64,000 nucleotides of DNA from Alphaproteobacteria bacterium (GTDB lineage: Bacteria > Pseudomonadota > Alphaproteobacteria > Caulobacterales > Aquidulcibacteraceae): NCBI GenBank assembly GCA_026400735.1, contig JAPLOL010000044.1, positions 2,501-66,500 on the forward strand. The letters are read 5' to 3'. Shown here one piece after another: positions 16,563-24,799 of the stretch (its first letter is position 1; each line of letters opens with the position of its first letter). A program made the position numbers and the translations under genes. The notes below the pieces were generated by a model, which saw nothing but the letters and a program-made list of their open reading frames with translations, was not told the origin of the DNA and searched no databases.

Positions 16563-19304
16563 TCACAGCTTCAACGTGTCCATTTCCGCTTCTTCGATCA
16601 GCTCGTTGAGCAAATCCTGCACCGTGATTGGCGCGAAATTCGCAATTTCGCCGCCAGCAAGTTGCGCCATCAAGGCATCGTAATCCGCCTGCATGTCGCC
16701 TAGATCGCCCCCGGCCAGCGCGCTGACGAGCCGCCGCGCGCCAGCAATGTTGTCCGCCGCCAACTCCACCTGCGCCAATTCCAGTAGTCCGCGGGAGAGA
16801 CACGGCTGCATTCCAAGTGTCATGCTGAGGCGTACGCCGCGCAACAAACTCTGCCGCGCAGCCGCCATATCTCCAATCAAGCGCTGGTCGTTTCCCACTT
16901 CGATCAGCGCATGGACGCACGTGCGTTGATCGCCGCCGTCGCGCGCGAGATCGTACGCTTGCTGATGATGGGCCAATGCAGCCGGCCGATCGCCGCGTAA
17001 TGCAAACAACGTCCCAAGACGGCGATGAAGCATGGAGCGAAACTGGGGATGGGGCGCCGCGTCTTCGAGGCGCAGGCTCATCTCATAATTGTCGCGCGCA
17101 TCGTCCAGCCGCTCTTCGAGCGCCGCCAGATCGCCCGCGTAGACGTGCGAGGCCATCATGCCGAACGTGTCGCCAATCTGGCGCGCGAGCCGGAACCCAC
17201 GCCGAATTTGCAGCCGCGCGCTATCAATCCGAGCGAACAAAAGATGGAGCGCGCTTGACGAGATGCTCGCGTAACAACAACCGCGCAAATCGCCGACGCT
17301 TTCGCGCAAATCGAAGGCGGCAGCGTAGAGCGCATCACTCGCTTCGAAATCGCCCCTCATGTGAGCGAGATTGGCCAGCGCGTGACTGGCGTGCGCGCGT
17401 GCGAGCACAACCTCGCTCGGCACGGTCAGCACACTCGATGCAGCGACGCTGGCGCCTTCCGCATCACCCTGATGCACAAGAAAGTTTGCGCGGATGCCCG
17501 CGAAATGACTTTTAAGCGATGGATCTGCGATGTCGGCGCTAAAAATCTCGACGGCTTCGCGCATCATCGAACGGGTATACAGGAAGTAGCACAGCGGTTC
17601 GACGACGCCCTGCAACAAAGCATTGGCCTGGGTTTCCGCCGCATAAAACCACGCCGCCCGGATTTCGAGGAAGCCCAGGCGCAACTGCTCCAACGCCGCG
17701 CCGCGCGTCGGCACCGCGGCGCTTTGCATGCAGTCACGGACCGCTTCCAAGTAATAGGTGGCGTGCCGTGCGCGAGTCGACGCCTCCTCGGTCGCATTCT
17801 CTCCGAGGCGCTCCTTTGCGAATTCGCGCACCATCACATGCATAGCGAAGCGGCCATGCGAAGCGCGCACCAAAAGACCTTTGCGTTCGAGCCCCGAAAA
17901 TGTTTCCAGATCTACTTCGGAGATATTCGAGGCCGCCGCGAGATCAAACGCCTTTACGAAAACCGAGAGGCGAGCGAGCGCCGTCTGCTGCACGGGAGTC
18001 ATCAAACGCCAGACACCCTCGAAAACACCGCGCAGGCTTTGGCGCTGTTCGCCATCGCTTGCTGGCGCCAAGAATGTGATGCTTTGCTGAATCCGCTCGA
18101 GGATTTCCTCCAACGACAAGACCGGTGTCCATTGCGCGGTTAGACGCAACGCCAGCGGCGAGCCGTCCACCAATGCACTGATCTTTCGAAAGATTGCCCG
18201 CTGCGCCTTTGATACAGCGAAGTCCGGAGCCTTCTGACGAGCTTCGTGCACAAACAGCTCAAGCGCCGGAGAGTCGCTCCCCCCAGATGATGCAAGCCCT
18301 TCCACGTGCAGGAGCGTCTCGCCTGCAAAACCCAGAGGCTCGCGGCTCGTCACCAACACTGAAAGCCAGGCGCATTGCACGACCCACGCGCCGATGAACT
18401 CCGCCTGACTCGCAATCGTCTCGGCGTTGTCGAGCACGAGCAGCATTTGCTTGTCGCGGAGATAGTCGACGATCTGTTCATCGACACCGCGAGCGGCGTT
18501 CAGCCTCAGGCCAAGAGCGGACGCAACGATCGCGGCGGCCTCTGCCTCATTCGCGACGGTTTCTAACGATGCAAAACAAACCGGCCGGCTCGACGCAACT
18601 TCCGCCCCGACGCGCAACGCCAGTCGCGTCTTACCGTTTCCACCTGGCCCCACGAGAGTCAGCAACCGCGACTGCGTCAGCTTCGATAGGATTTCGCCAA
18701 GTTCTCGCGTGCGTCCGAAGATTGGACCTGCGAGCGCTTCCGGTCCGCCGCCCTCGAACAACAAGGAGCGCAACGGTGGAAACTCCGTCCGCTTGAGTTT
18801 TGGGTGGACCAGCGAGGCAAGTCGCAGCGGCTCTCTCACGCCTTTGAACCGGCTGAGACCGAGGTCCAACAGTTCCGCGTCCCGCGGCGCAGGAAAACCT
18901 GCAACCGCCTCGTCGCTCACGACGATCTGACCGCCCCAACCGCTCGACATGATGCGTCCGCCACGATTGGCGACGGCGCGATCGACCTGCCCCACACCAT
19001 CGTCTTCGCAAGCATGCACGCCGATACGCAAATCGAGGCCACCGACCGCGGTCCAATCTTGGCGCTGCATTGTCAGTTGCATCTCAAGTGCGCACTGCAA
19101 GGGATTGCCCGACCTAAACGTTGCGAAGACGCCATCGCCGGACCGGTCCTGGATGACGCCACCGTGGCGCGCAATGAGCTCATCAGTGAGAGCGTCCAAC
19201 CGCGCGATTGCGATTTGCATTTGCGCCGGCGCCTTCTCCCAGCGCTCGGTGCTGCCTTCGATATCGGCGAAGAGATACCCAACCGGCGGCCCTGATGTTC
19301 CCAT
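16563..19304 (-). CDS. Class III cyclase domain / STAND ATPase / TPR protein
   Basis: 913 residues from ATG 19304. Domain 1 (8-165) is a class III nucleotidyl cyclase: metal Asp in FADIEGST (D14) and GDGVFATF (D57), transition-state Asn113 and Arg117 in ANRGGRI. The base-selecting Lys is replaced by Asp53. Domain 2 (about 195-560) is an NB-ARC/STAND ATPase with Walker A GPGGNGKT (219-226) and Walker B LLVLDNAE (D292). The remainder is helical TPR-like. No DNA-binding domain is visible at the C-terminus, unlike many related regulators. It lies between precursor and methyltransferase genes, so it is probably a sensor or signal-generating protein of the borosin operon. Confidence 0.8.
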   Translation of the reverse strand: MGTSGPPVGYLFADIEGSTERWEKAPAQMQIAIARLDALTDELIARHGGVIQDRSGDGVFATFRSGNPLQCALEMQLTMQRQDWTAVGGLDLRIGVHACEDDGVGQVDRAVANRGGRIMSSGWGGQIVVSDEAVAGFPAPRDAELLDLGLSRFKGVREPLRLASLVHPKLKRTEFPPLRSLLFEGGGPEALAGPIFGRTRELGEILSKLTQSRLLTLVGPGGNGKTRLALRVGAEVASSRPVCFASLETVANEAEAAAIVASALGLRLNAARGVDEQIVDYLRDKQMLLVLDNAETIASQAEFIGAWVVQCAWLSVLVTSREPLGFAGETLLHVEGLASSGGSDSPALELFVHEARQKAPDFAVSKAQRAIFRKISALVDGSPLALRLTAQWTPVLSLEEILERIQQSITFLAPASDGEQRQSLRGVFEGVWRLMTPVQQTALARLSVFVKAFDLAAASNISEVDLETFSGLERKGLLVRASHGRFAMHVMVREFAKERLGENATEEASTRARHATYYLEAVRDCMQSAAVPTRGAALEQLRLGFLEIRAAWFYAAETQANALLQGVVEPLCYFLYTRSMMREAVEIFSADIADPSLKSHFAGIRANFLVHQGDAEGASVAASSVLTVPSEVVLARAHASHALANLAHMRGDFEASDALYAAAFDLRESVGDLRGCCYASISSSALHLLFARIDSARLQIRRGFRLARQIGDTFGMMASHVYAGDLAALEERLDDARDNYEMSLRLEDAAPHPQFRSMLHRRLGTLFALRGDRPAALAHHQQAYDLARDGGDQRTCVHALIEVGNDQRLIGDMAAARQSLLRGVRLSMTLGMQPCLSRGLLELAQVELAADNIAGARRLVSALAGGDLGDMQADYDALMAQLAGGEIANFAPITVQDLLNELIEEAEMDTLKL

Positions 19305-19345
19305 CGCGATCTCCCACGAGAGGGAGCCGCCGGAGGGCCAGTCGC

Positions 19346-19570
19346 CTACTCGCTCTTGGAACTTCTGGTCAGTCCAAGCAGAAAGCATAGCGGCTGTTCG
19401 CCGGTCAGCAATTTCTTGATCTCGGACGCGCTTGCGGAAGCAACCGCAGCGGCATCCGCCCCGGTTAGGCCAAATGCCCGCATGACGCTCATCTTGTCCT
19501 TCGCGTAGCTACGCTGCAGCCCCATGTCCTGCGACAGGGCGTTGAACATGGCGATCGTTGCTGTCGTCAT
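19346..19570 (-). CDS. Split-borosin precursor peptide
   Basis: 74 residues from ATG 19570, with AAGGAG 9 bases upstream; a TTG two codons earlier is less likely. Residues 1-57 form a small helical leader: KMSVMRAFGLTGADAAAV then EIKKLLTG resembles the leader of Shewanella SonA (MRAHGLTDEQINAV..., KLKTLSG), known to bind the borosin methyltransferase. The last 17 residues follow as a short tail, EQPLCFLLGLTRSSKSE, with a hydrophobic LCFLLGL stretch that is the likely methylated core. The 5' end overlaps the flavoenzyme gene by 62 bases; the cyclase gene follows 41 bases later. The identification rests on leader pattern, size and context. Confidence 0.75.
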   Translation of the reverse strand: MTTATIAMFNALSQDMGLQRSYAKDKMSVMRAFGLTGADAAAVASASASEIKKLLTGEQPLCFLLGLTRSSKSE

Positions 19571-21113
19571 TTGCAATTACTCCTTTTTCATCGACCTCGA
19601 ACTGAAAGTCAGGATCTGAGATCCAGCTCGGCCGCATGAGACCAAGCCGTTCGAGGGTTCGCTCTGCTGAGTTGATTGCGCCTTCGACCCAGCCGTTACG
19701 CTGGGAGTACGCCTCGCCACAGATGTAGAGGTCGAGGCCGGGATTCGGCTGGCGCATAAACGGCCGAATGTCCCAACTCTTGTAGTGCGGCGCCCACGCG
19801 TGCCAGGCGCCGCCAAAGGGATCGCTGCCCCAATCAAAATAGAGCGCGCCGGTCGGCAACTGCGCGGTTTCGTGACCGCGCAATATGCTCAACTGCGGTT
19901 GAAGCGAACCGATGAGCGCGTCTGAAGCCTTCAAGGCGCTGACGTCTTCTGCATTGAGCGCAGAGGATGGAAACGAGGAACGATCGCCGGCAAGCGGCGG
20001 CCAGAACGACGCCGAAATATCATCCGCGTACGCGGCCATCAGTATCGCAGGCTGATCCACTTCGGCCTGCCCAAAGCTATAGCATTGCTGCATCGGCAGA
20101 TCGGTGTAGCGCGCAGCGATACGGCTCGGCGTGGCTGCGTCACTGCCCCACCACGCACGATCGTAAGCAAAGAAGACTTTGCACGAGCGCATCGGCCGCA
20201 CGGCGCCATCGCGTATCCGCTCAAACGCGCCGTTAGTGAGCGCCGCATCGAACGCTAGTGATTGCAGCGCACGCTGCGGCAGCGCCAAAATGACTTGTCG
20301 AGCCTGCAATTTAGCTTCGGCGCCGTCCGCGTCGACAAACGTCAGCGAAAATTCATCGCCTCGGCGCGCGACACAGCGCAGGCGTTGGTTTGTATGTATC
20401 GCTGCGCCTGCGCATTCGGCGCGTCGTTTCAGTTCGAGCGGTAGACTTTGGTAGCCATCGATGAGGCGAAACCCTTGCCCATCGCCGAGCTCATGAAGAA
20501 GGCTCCAGACGCCGTCGAAGGCATTTACCGAACGAATAAGCGACGCTGAGCCGAGTGTAGCCGCGAGAAGCGCGTATGCTTCAGTGCTGATAACATCGCT
20601 GAGCACATTCCAGAGCGCATACTCGTGGAGAGGACGCCCGCGATGACGGACACCACGCAAAAAAGCGAAGGTCTGTTGCGCTGAGTACGGCGCGCGATTG
20701 ATCGGCCATTGCTGCGTCGAACCAGGCGCCAGTCTTTCTAGAGCATGGGCCAGGAGCGCCGCTGGTCCGCTCTTGCGCTCATCATCAGGCAGCGCGAACG
20801 GCAACGTGGGCGATTTGAAATCACCGTCCTGAAAGAAGCGGCCGCGCGCGAACTGTCCATCGCGCACAAATTGAACGGGCTCGGCAACGAGGCCGAGATG
20901 GCGCACAAGTTCGCACACGCTGCGCTGGTTCTCGCGGAAAAACATGCCGCCGATTTCGGCGAGCCCGCCCCCGCGCAAAGGCACGGACCAGAGCCGGCCG
21001 CCAATGCGGCCACTGCCCTCGAACAGCGCAACGCTCCGGCCATCGCGGCCGGCGAGCCGATAGGCGCAATAGCACCCAGCAACGCCTCCGCCGATGACCG
21101 CGACATCCAGCAA
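19509..21113 (-). CDS. Flavin amine-oxidase-like FAD oxidoreductase
   Basis: 534 residues from a TTG start (GGGAG 8 bases upstream). FAD-binding Rossmann motif VAVIGGGVAG followed by LFEGSGRIGGRL, the second dinucleotide motif of the monoamine-oxidase family, and C-terminal GEAYSQRNGWVEGAINSAERTLERL that closes the FAD site. Substrate oxidation of a C-N or C-C bond is expected. In this operon it may modify the borosin product or a precursor amino acid; this is inference from position. The last 20 residues are translated from the leader region of the precursor gene and look like non-conserved extension. Located between the LuxR-type gene and the precursor. Confidence 0.8.
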   Translation of the reverse strand: MLDVAVIGGGVAGCYCAYRLAGRDGRSVALFEGSGRIGGRLWSVPLRGGGLAEIGGMFFRENQRSVCELVRHLGLVAEPVQFVRDGQFARGRFFQDGDFKSPTLPFALPDDERKSGPAALLAHALERLAPGSTQQWPINRAPYSAQQTFAFLRGVRHRGRPLHEYALWNVLSDVISTEAYALLAATLGSASLIRSVNAFDGVWSLLHELGDGQGFRLIDGYQSLPLELKRRAECAGAAIHTNQRLRCVARRGDEFSLTFVDADGAEAKLQARQVILALPQRALQSLAFDAALTNGAFERIRDGAVRPMRSCKVFFAYDRAWWGSDAATPSRIAARYTDLPMQQCYSFGQAEVDQPAILMAAYADDISASFWPPLAGDRSSFPSSALNAEDVSALKASDALIGSLQPQLSILRGHETAQLPTGALYFDWGSDPFGGAWHAWAPHYKSWDIRPFMRQPNPGLDLYICGEAYSQRNGWVEGAINSAERTLERLGLMRPSWISDPDFQFEVDEKGVIANDDSNDRHVQRPVAGHGAAA

Positions 21114-21185
21114 AACGACTGCTCCCGCTTAACGGGAACTTCCGTACCACTAAACCTTAACGTGTTCTAGGCCTATACTGCAACT

Positions 21186-22199
21186 TTAAGATGTTGTTCG
21201 TGCCGGCCGTCTGAACGGTGCGGAGCGGCTTAGCCGGGCTGCGGCTTCGGCTTGGCTGGAGACATTCAGACGCTCGAACATCCGCTTGGTTTGTGAGCGC
21301 ACCGTCTCAATTGAGACGCCGCGCTCGGTGGCGATGTCGTTGATCCGGCGGCCTGAAACCAAGCCTTCGGCGATAATGAGTTCGCACTCCGTGAGGTCGA
21401 ACATAGCGCGCCAGATATCAGAGCCTGGTGAGGGTTCTTCGTCGGGATCTGCGATCATGAGAAGACAATGCTCCAAAGCCCGCGCTCCACCGCGCGGCGC
21501 GACCAGTCTCACGACGTAGGGCTGCGCACCTTTGGCCCGTTGGACCTTTAAGAGCGCCACGTTCAGTTCGCCGTCCAAAGCTCGAGCGACCGCCGTCACA
21601 AGGGCCGCTTGATCGCTGGGATCGCGGCAAACCAATTTATCCTGGCTCGCGGTCATGCCATCACCACGCGCAAGCAATGCGCCAAATGCTTCGTTGCGTT
21701 CGGCGATGCGAACCTGGCGATCGACGATCACGGTGCCGAACGGCAGCTGATCAAAGGCGGCGGTTTTCAAATCCGATGTCGCACGGACATGACCAAGCCG
21801 CGCCCGCGTGGCCACGGCGATTGACGCGACCAGCGCGGTCTCGCGCATCAACACCGGATCAACGGGCGCGTCCGACAACGTGAAGTAGCCAAGCTCGCCT
21901 GGCGTTTCCCCATCCAGCCAGACGTGCGTCCAACTCAGCTGACCAAGCCTTGTTTGAGCACATGAGAAGACTTCAGTGCTGCTCTGCGACGTGAGGTCGC
22001 CACAGAACCGGGCAAATTCCGCGGTTCCTTGCAAACCCAATCGGACAGGCGTGCTCTCCCCCACTCCCATCCACGTGATCAAAGCGGAGCCCGCGTCCAG
22101 CGCGCGCGCGCTCTCGCGCAGCGGCCGCAGCCAGTCGCCGTCCTGAACAGCTTGCATCCAGCCATCCAGTCCCAGTCTTCCGGCGTAAGAACTGCGCAT
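21186..22199 (-). CDS. LuxR-type transcriptional regulator of the borosin operon
   Basis: 337 residues from ATG 22199, preceded by GGAGGTGAC, an excellent ribosome site. The open frame continues to 22988 but that part is antisense to the crp-like gene and is rejected. The middle contains a PAS-like segment (DQLPFGTVIVDRQVRIAERNEAF); the C-terminus is a LuxR/GerE helix-turn-helix, ECELIIAEGLVSGRRINDIA...VSIETVRSQTKRMFERLNV. No autoinducer- or receiver-domain residues are recognised. First gene of the operon; the flavoenzyme starts 72 bases later. Likely an activator responsive to an unknown signal. Confidence 0.85.
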   Translation of the reverse strand: MRSSYAGRLGLDGWMQAVQDGDWLRPLRESARALDAGSALITWMGVGESTPVRLGLQGTAEFARFCGDLTSQSSTEVFSCAQTRLGQLSWTHVWLDGETPGELGYFTLSDAPVDPVLMRETALVASIAVATRARLGHVRATSDLKTAAFDQLPFGTVIVDRQVRIAERNEAFGALLARGDGMTASQDKLVCRDPSDQAALVTAVARALDGELNVALLKVQRAKGAQPYVVRLVAPRGGARALEHCLLMIADPDEEPSPGSDIWRAMFDLTECELIIAEGLVSGRRINDIATERGVSIETVRSQTKRMFERLNVSSQAEAAARLSRSAPFRRPARTTS

Positions 22200-22244
22200 G
22201 TCACCTCCGCCGTATATCTCGGCGAAGGCAGCCCGACGCCGCCA

Positions 22245-22260
22245 TGTGAAATTTCGCACA
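22245..22260. promoter_or_regulatory. CRP-type operator TGTGA-N6-GCACA
   Basis: TGTGAAATTTCGCACA matches the CRP consensus TGTGA-N6-TCACA at 9 of 10 informative bases. It lies midway between the divergent starts of the LuxR-type gene (22199) and the Crp/Fnr gene (22311). The Crp/Fnr protein encoded beside it has the Arg-Glu-x3-Arg recognition helix that reads TGTGA. Promoter boxes could not be assigned with confidence, so activation or repression is undecided. Confidence 0.6.
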
Positions 22261-22310
22261 CTGCGGGGGCTATGTGGCGCCGCAGCAGAAAGTGCGCGAG
22301 AAGTACCCCG

Positions 22311-23054
22311 ATGGACGAGGCACTCACCCCCGAGCAAGAGCGCGACGGCCTGCGTGGCGTTCGGATTCTTGCCAGCGTGAAGGACACCGACCTCGATATC
22401 CTGGCGCAAACACTCGTCTGGCGGCGGGTGCGAGCCGGCGATGAAGTGGTTTCGCATCTCGATCGGGGCACTCAGGTGTTCTTCGCTGTCGACGGCGCGT
22501 TCAGCGCCAAGCTGCAGACTGCATTCGGTCGTCAGGTCGCTATCCGACAGCTGCCCGCTGGCAGCCATTTTGGAGAGATCGCCGCCATCACCGACACGCC
22601 GCGCTCGCTGAGCATCGTGGCAGAGGCGGACGGCTTGCTTGCTGAATGTCCCGCCGAGGCATTTTTGAGCTTGATGGCTCGTGACGGCGTTTTCGCCACC
22701 GCTGTCGCCGCACACCTTGCGCGCAACGTCGTTCAGTTGACCGATCGCGTGTTTGAGTTGGCTGCGCTTGAGACGCGGTTTCGCGTCTATGCGGAACTGC
22801 TTCGGTTGGCGGCAACCGGCGAGCCAATAGAACAAGGGATCCTCATCCGCGACGCGCCGACGCACGAGGCAATTGCCGCAGCCATCGGCGCACAACGCGA
22901 GGCCGTAAACCGCGAACTGCGCGTGCTCGCCAGCGCTGGTTTGATTGAGCAAGGCCGCCGCGAACTGGTGATCCTTGATGTGGAGCAATTGCGCGATGAA
23001 TTGCGCCGGCGCGCGGGCACCACAACCTCAGATGCGGTCGATTGGCGCCTTTGA
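22311..23054 (+). CDS. Crp/Fnr family transcriptional regulator
   Basis: 247 residues if the ATG at 22311 is used; ATG 22272 would add 13. N-terminal cyclic-nucleotide domain with a full phosphate-binding cassette, FGEIAAITDTPRSLS (87-101), including the Arg-Ser pair, so cAMP or cGMP binding is plausible. A long dimer helix follows, then the HTH with AQREAVNRELRVLASAGLI: R196, E197 and R201 match CRP R180, E181, R185. No FNR iron-sulfur cysteines. Divergent from the borosin operon with a CRP-type site between them. Confidence 0.88.
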   Translation: MDEALTPEQERDGLRGVRILASVKDTDLDILAQTLVWRRVRAGDEVVSHLDRGTQVFFAVDGAFSAKLQTAFGRQVAIRQLPAGSHFGEIAAITDTPRSLSIVAEADGLLAECPAEAFLSLMARDGVFATAVAAHLARNVVQLTDRVFELAALETRFRVYAELLRLAATGEPIEQGILIRDAPTHEAIAAAIGAQREAVNRELRVLASAGLIEQGRRELVILDVEQLRDELRRRAGTTTSDAVDWRL

Positions 23055-23190
23055 CGTAACGTCGTCACCCAAATGCGTGAAACGCCCATCCTGAGTTTAT
23101 CCCAAGGTGGCTTGGGGCTGCGGGAATGTGCGGCGGTGTCGACCCAGTTCTCGCCGCCGCACGGACCGCGCCCACCCCTTCGTGACCTAT

Positions 23191-23215
23191 GCGGCGACGC
23201 TTTTGGCGTCGCCGC
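23191..23215 (+). terminator. Perfect hairpin in the gap after the crp-like gene
   Basis: GCGGCGACGC-TTTTG-GCGTCGCCGC, a 10-bp stem, in the 216-base gap between the crp-like gene and the next coding region. It is not followed by a T run on the plus strand, so it may be a weak or Rho-assisted terminator. The rest of the gap shows no gene. Confidence 0.4.
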
Positions 23216-23270
23216 AACCTTGTGGCGAGCGGACCTTTGCCCGGACCGTGAGCGGCGATAAGAAGCTCAT

Positions 23271-23951
23271 GTGAGCGGCCACCCACTCGACAACCCCATT
23301 TGGAACGCCCTTGGCTCGCGGTTGGCGCGGTTTGGCGAAGGCGACGCGAGCGCCCGGCGGTTCATGCCTGACGTTAGTCCGTTCGCCGCCGCGATCGACC
23401 CATCGCCAGCGGCCGTGACGGCCCTCGGCGCCCTCGCGCCCGAAGCTGGCGACATATCGCTTCTACAGGTCGCCCCACCCGCGCCGCCGGCCGGAGTCAC
23501 CGTCACCATGAGCGCGCTCGGGGTTCAGATGATCGCGGCCGCTATAACGCGAAACGAGAAGAACTTCCCGATCGAGCACCTGGGCGATGCCGAGGCCGCC
23601 GAGATGCTGGCGCTGGCGACGCTCACACGTCCTGGCCCATTCCGCACGCGCACGCATGCGCTGGGCCGCTTCGTTGGCATTCGCGACAACGGCATGCTCG
23701 TTGCGATGGCGGGTGAGCGCTTGCAAACCGACGAATTCATCGAGATCAGCGCGGTCTGCACGCACCCCGACTATCGCGGCCGCGGGTACGGCGCAGCGCT
23801 GATGCGCACAGTTGGCGCGCGCATTATCGCCGATGGAGCGACGCCTTTCCTCCATAGCTATGCAGACAACACAACTGCGATCGCGCTCTACAAGAGCTTG
23901 GGCTTCGAAACCCGCTGTGAAGTCATCCACGCAGTATGGGCGCGCAGCTGA
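23271..23951 (+). CDS. GNAT family N-acetyltransferase
   Basis: 226 residues from a GTG start. The N-terminal 80 residues are of no recognised type. The C-terminal domain is a GNAT fold: motif A ISAVCTHPDYRGRGYGAALM binds acetyl-CoA, and DNTTAIALYKSLGFETRCEV is motif B. Resembles the FR47/YncA-like group; the acceptor is unknown. The stop overlaps the DUF1345 start. Confidence 0.85.
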   Translation: MSGHPLDNPIWNALGSRLARFGEGDASARRFMPDVSPFAAAIDPSPAAVTALGALAPEAGDISLLQVAPPAPPAGVTVTMSALGVQMIAAAITRNEKNFPIEHLGDAEAAEMLALATLTRPGPFRTRTHALGRFVGIRDNGMLVAMAGERLQTDEFIEISAVCTHPDYRGRGYGAALMRTVGARIIADGATPFLHSYADNTTAIALYKSLGFETRCEVIHAVWARS

Positions 23952-24610
23952 TGGCTTGGCTGCGCGCATTCTGGCGCCACACCCCGCTTATGCTCGGGCT
24001 CGCGATTGGTATCGGCCTCTACGTCGTCCTCACATTCGGGCACAGCTTCTCCGACTTAACGCGCATGCTCATCGCGTGGGACGCGGCGATCGCGAGCTAC
24101 CTCGTCGCGATTTGGTGGCAGACCCGCAGCATCACGCCCCAACACATGATCAAGCACGCTGCCGAAGTGGATGAAGGCCGGTTCTTCGTGCTCTTCGTTT
24201 CCATCGCCGGCGTTCTCGCCAGCCTAACTGCAATCGTCCTGGAGCTTCAGTCCAAACTTGAACCAGGTATGACCAAGAACGCGCATGTCGCGTTCGTGTT
24301 CGCTACTGTCGCGCTCTCCTGGCTGTTTGTGCACACGAGCTTTGCCAAACACTATGCGCACGAATTTTACGGGCCGGCAGACGGTGCCGGCATTCGCAAA
24401 GGTCTCATCTTTCCCGGATGCGACGATCCGGACTTCGCGGATTTCTTCCACTTCGCCATCGTCATAGGCGTCGCGTCACAAACGGGAGACATCCAGATTT
24501 CCGGCAGAGCCATTCGCCGTATCGTCACATTGCACGGCGTGTTGGCATTCTTGTTCAACACAGTGATCCTGGCGTTGACCATTAATCTCGCCGCCAGTCT
24601 CTTCGGCTAG
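23951..24610 (+). CDS. DUF1345 membrane protein
   Basis: 219 residues from the ATG overlapping the GNAT stop (TGATG); an ATG at 23936 is the alternative. About five to six membrane helices and the family signature FADFFHFAIVIGVASQTGDIQISGRAIRR. Predicted inner-membrane protein of unknown function. Translational coupling to the acetyltransferase is likely. The 189 bases after it hold no gene that I can support. Confidence 0.8.
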   Translation: MAWLRAFWRHTPLMLGLAIGIGLYVVLTFGHSFSDLTRMLIAWDAAIASYLVAIWWQTRSITPQHMIKHAAEVDEGRFFVLFVSIAGVLASLTAIVLELQSKLEPGMTKNAHVAFVFATVALSWLFVHTSFAKHYAHEFYGPADGAGIRKGLIFPGCDDPDFADFFHFAIVIGVASQTGDIQISGRAIRRIVTLHGVLAFLFNTVILALTINLAASLFG

Positions 24611-24799
24611 TTGCGAGTCATTTGCGCCGATTTTCTCTTTTCGCCCGGCTGGCGCTTCCCATAGCGACGGAAATCGAAGGCGTGCGCTAGCTTCAAATCC
24701 GCAAGTGCTGCGTCAGCGCGAGATTGAGCGCTGGAACGGCCAATGCCCGCTCGACAGCCAAACGTGCGTGATCGGCGGCAACGCTCTGGTCAACACCAA

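Noticed and set aside
17361-18143. 260-residue plus-strand ORF in the cyclase/ATPase gene
   Set aside because: Shadow frame; the minus-strand frame carries Walker motifs and cyclase residues.
22200-22988. Upstream extension of the LuxR-type ORF to 600 residues
   Set aside because: It is antisense to the Crp/Fnr gene, while a perfect GGAGGTG ribosome site sits just before ATG 22199.
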